The notes below the pieces were generated by a model. It was not told the origin of the DNA. It saw only the letters and a list, made by a program, of their open reading frames with translations, and did no database searches. A stretch of 6,907 bases of DNA, taken from NCBI GenBank assembly GCA_031266255.1, contig JAISBK010000100.1, forward strand, positions 1-6,907, read 5' to 3'. Below are positions 6,201 through 6,907 of this stretch, piece by piece (within the stretch, counting starts at the first letter, position 1; every line of letters begins with the position of its first letter). A program made the position numbers and the translations under genes. The stretch is from Treponema sp. (GTDB taxonomy: Bacteria > Spirochaetota > Spirochaetia > Treponematales > Breznakiellaceae).

Positions 6201-6907
6201 AGCCGCTCTGCACCAAAAGAACAGTTAAGCCCGATGGACCAGGGCTTGGCGTGGAGGACTGAAATGCAGAATGCCTTGAGGGTCTGACCGGCAAGGAGCC
6301 TCCCTGCGGCATCGGAGATGGTGGCGGAGATCATGAGGGGCAGGTCTATGCCCCGTTCTTCCATAAGCCGAGAGACTGCAAAGAGGGCGGCCTTGGCATT
6401 GAGGGTATCGAAGATGGTTTCAATGATGAGGATGTCTGCGCCGCCGTCTACCAGTCCTCGGGCATTATCATAATAGGCAGCTTCCAATTCGTCCCAGGAT
6501 ATGCCCCGTTTACCGGGATCGCTTATATCCGGGGAGATACTCGCGCTTTTTGCGGTAGGCCCCATGCTTCCGGCGACAAACCGGGGTTTATCAGGGGTGG
6601 AAAGGGTATCCGCAGCCTTTCGCGCTAAAGAAGCCGCGGCTCGGCTTATCTCATAGGCTAGATCCCCTATCCCATAATCGGCGAGGGATACCGAGGTGGC
6701 GTTAAAGCTACAGGTCTCAATAATATCTGCCCCTGCTTGCAGATACGCGGTGTGGATGGCGGAAATCACCTCCGGCTTGGTAAGACAGAGTAAATCATTA
6801 CACCCTATGAGATCGATCTTATGAGATGCAAAACGGCTTCCCCGAAAATCCGCCTCGCTCAAGTGGTATCCCTGGATCAGGGAACCCATAGCTCCATCCA
6901 GGATAAG
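3287..6907 (-). CDS. metH: Cobalamin-dependent methionine synthase MetH, N-terminus cut by the window edge
   Basis: This enzyme makes methionine from homocysteine by moving a methyl group from 5-methyltetrahydrofolate through cobalamin. The window holds 1206 residues. The frame stays open to the last base and reads LILDGAMG, the usual start of the homocysteine domain, so the ATG at 6889 is internal and roughly 15-20 residues lie outside. Counting the codon at 6907 as 1: the homocysteine domain covers about 1-325, with zinc ligands Cys229, Cys292 and Cys293 (GGCCGTTP). The folate domain follows at about 338-590 (GERTNVSGS at 341-349). The B12 domains cover about 635-875, with VKGDVHDIG, axial ligand His741, and TPS with Ser792. 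The C-terminal reactivation domain has RPCFGYP at 1119-1125 and binds S-adenosylmethionine in known homologues. All four modules are present, so it should be functional. The order and spacing of key residues match my recollection of the E. coli enzyme. A few residues in folate and reactivation motifs differ from it. The gene is convergent to its neighbours, and its promoter lies outside the window. Confidence 0.97.
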   Translation of the reverse strand, partial: LILDGAMGSLIQGYHLSEADFRGSRFASHKIDLIGCNDLLCLTKPEVISAIHTAYLQAGADIIETCSFNATSVSLADYGIGDLAYEISRAAASLARKAADTLSTPDKPRFVAGSMGPTAKSASISPDISDPGKRGISWDELEAAYYDNARGLVDGGADILIIETIFDTLNAKAALFAVSRLMEERGIDLPLMISATISDAAGRLLAGQTLKAFCISVLHAKPWSIGLNCSFGAERLKGYSQELAEIAPCFTSVHPNAGMPNELGAYDASPESMAACLETYMQAGLLNIVGGCCGTTPAYIAALAAKAQGYRPRTIPALPRKTVFAGLEPLEVDPKGLTKIGERTNVSGSRQFLKFIQQEAYNQALGIARSMIEKGAQSINVSMDDPLLDAKAVMTRFLNLALSDPDIARVPITVDSSRWEVIETGLKLLQGKGLVNSLSLKDGEAEFLRRSRLVRRYGAAVVVMLFDEQGQAATYERKIEVAHRAYKLLVEDGFPPEDIVFDGVVLTIATGIPEHDRYALDFIQACEWIHTHCPYAQVSGGIANLSFCFQGNEPVRNALHGVLLKHAQAAGLSLAIVNPGTMVSYEDLDPELREAAERAILCTQPDAAETLLQVALGRKDTQTKTAAPKHLDSWRSWDTEAQILHAMLTGIDDYIEADVLVLRAKYPRALDILEGPLMKSMQEVGDRFSTGQMFLPQVIRSARVLKKAVAALEPFITQEKAPGTLSRGAKILLATVKGDVHDIGKNIVGVVLGCNGYEILDLGVMVSADQIIETALREQVAIIGLSGLITPSLDEMIRTAQEMEKRGLTIPLIIGGATTNLAHTALRIAPEYSGPVVYVPDASRSAEMVRALCSETERPRFLEALENSYRTAAERHEALQARRSLIPLQKSRENKVQLSWSSLTPEPKAKGLLECYNYPLSWVTPYLDWKGFLRAWDMSGNTSGPKQAAQETLLEDAKALLDPIVAGGLLKLRAVVGLFPALAAGDDVLIYDPGDPEREIARFAFLRNQEYKRSGGFNPCLADFILPQEHPAHTAQGATGWIGLFVLGAGFGLQELQVPYQEQQDTYRSLLLASLANSLAEAFTEVLHLRVRREWWAYAPEEEQFSLEDIAAGNFAGLRPCFGYPICPDHSDKRKVFDLLEAQERCGFALTESAMIIPAASVCGMYLAHPSAYYFSLGPIGEDQVTDWAARKGISPQDARKRIGRL

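Noticed and set aside
5819..6262. Plus-strand open frame of 147 codons opposite metH
   Set aside because: It lies antisense to well-conserved MetH folate and homocysteine domain sequence, and the translation resembles no protein family.
6887..6889. ATG at 6889 as the start of metH
   Set aside because: The frame stays open to the window edge and the upstream codons encode LILDGA, part of the conserved MetH N-terminal motif. The gene therefore starts outside the window.
1..6907. tRNA, rRNA, CRISPR array, insertion sequence or riboswitch
   Set aside because: No cloverleaf-like segment, spaced direct repeats, transposase or terminal repeats were seen. Non-coding space is limited to gaps of 42, 57 and 73 bases. 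A B12 or SAM riboswitch for metH would lie beyond base 6907.

Overview
The window looks like chromosomal DNA of a spirochaete, most likely a Treponema-type organism. This rests on my memory of similar conserved hypothetical proteins in treponemes and on the overall mix of genes, not on a search, so the taxonomic call is tentative. Nothing mobile, viral, CRISPR-like or RNA-coding is visible. Coding density is high: three long genes fill almost the whole window and leave only short gaps (57 and 73 bases).

Layout: (1) bases 43-1092, + strand, a complete DUF2804-family protein of 349 residues with a good ribosome binding site. (2) A 57-base AT-rich gap holds a perfect inverted repeat and a consensus TATAAT box very close to the next start codon. 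(3) Bases 1150-3213, + strand, a complete 687-residue protein that I cannot assign to a characterised family. It appears cytoplasmic, is probably largely helical, and has two charged low-complexity stretches. (4) A 73-base convergent gap contains a GC-rich hairpin with a T tract (terminator) nested inside an 8-bp inverted repeat that overlaps the metH stop codon. (5) Bases 3287-6907, - strand, cobalamin-dependent methionine synthase (metH). It is complete at the C-terminus but cut by the window edge just before its N-terminus.

The two + strand genes may be co-transcribed, but the second seems to have its own promoter. metH is convergent to them and shows no functional link. Its homocysteine, folate, cobalamin and reactivation modules are all present, so the organism probably makes methionine by the B12-dependent route. 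The parts most worth a second look are the 687-residue unknown protein, its possibly leaderless start, several long homopolymer runs in the two + strand genes, and non-canonical residues in otherwise conserved MetH motifs. I do not see strong evidence for a new multi-gene system.
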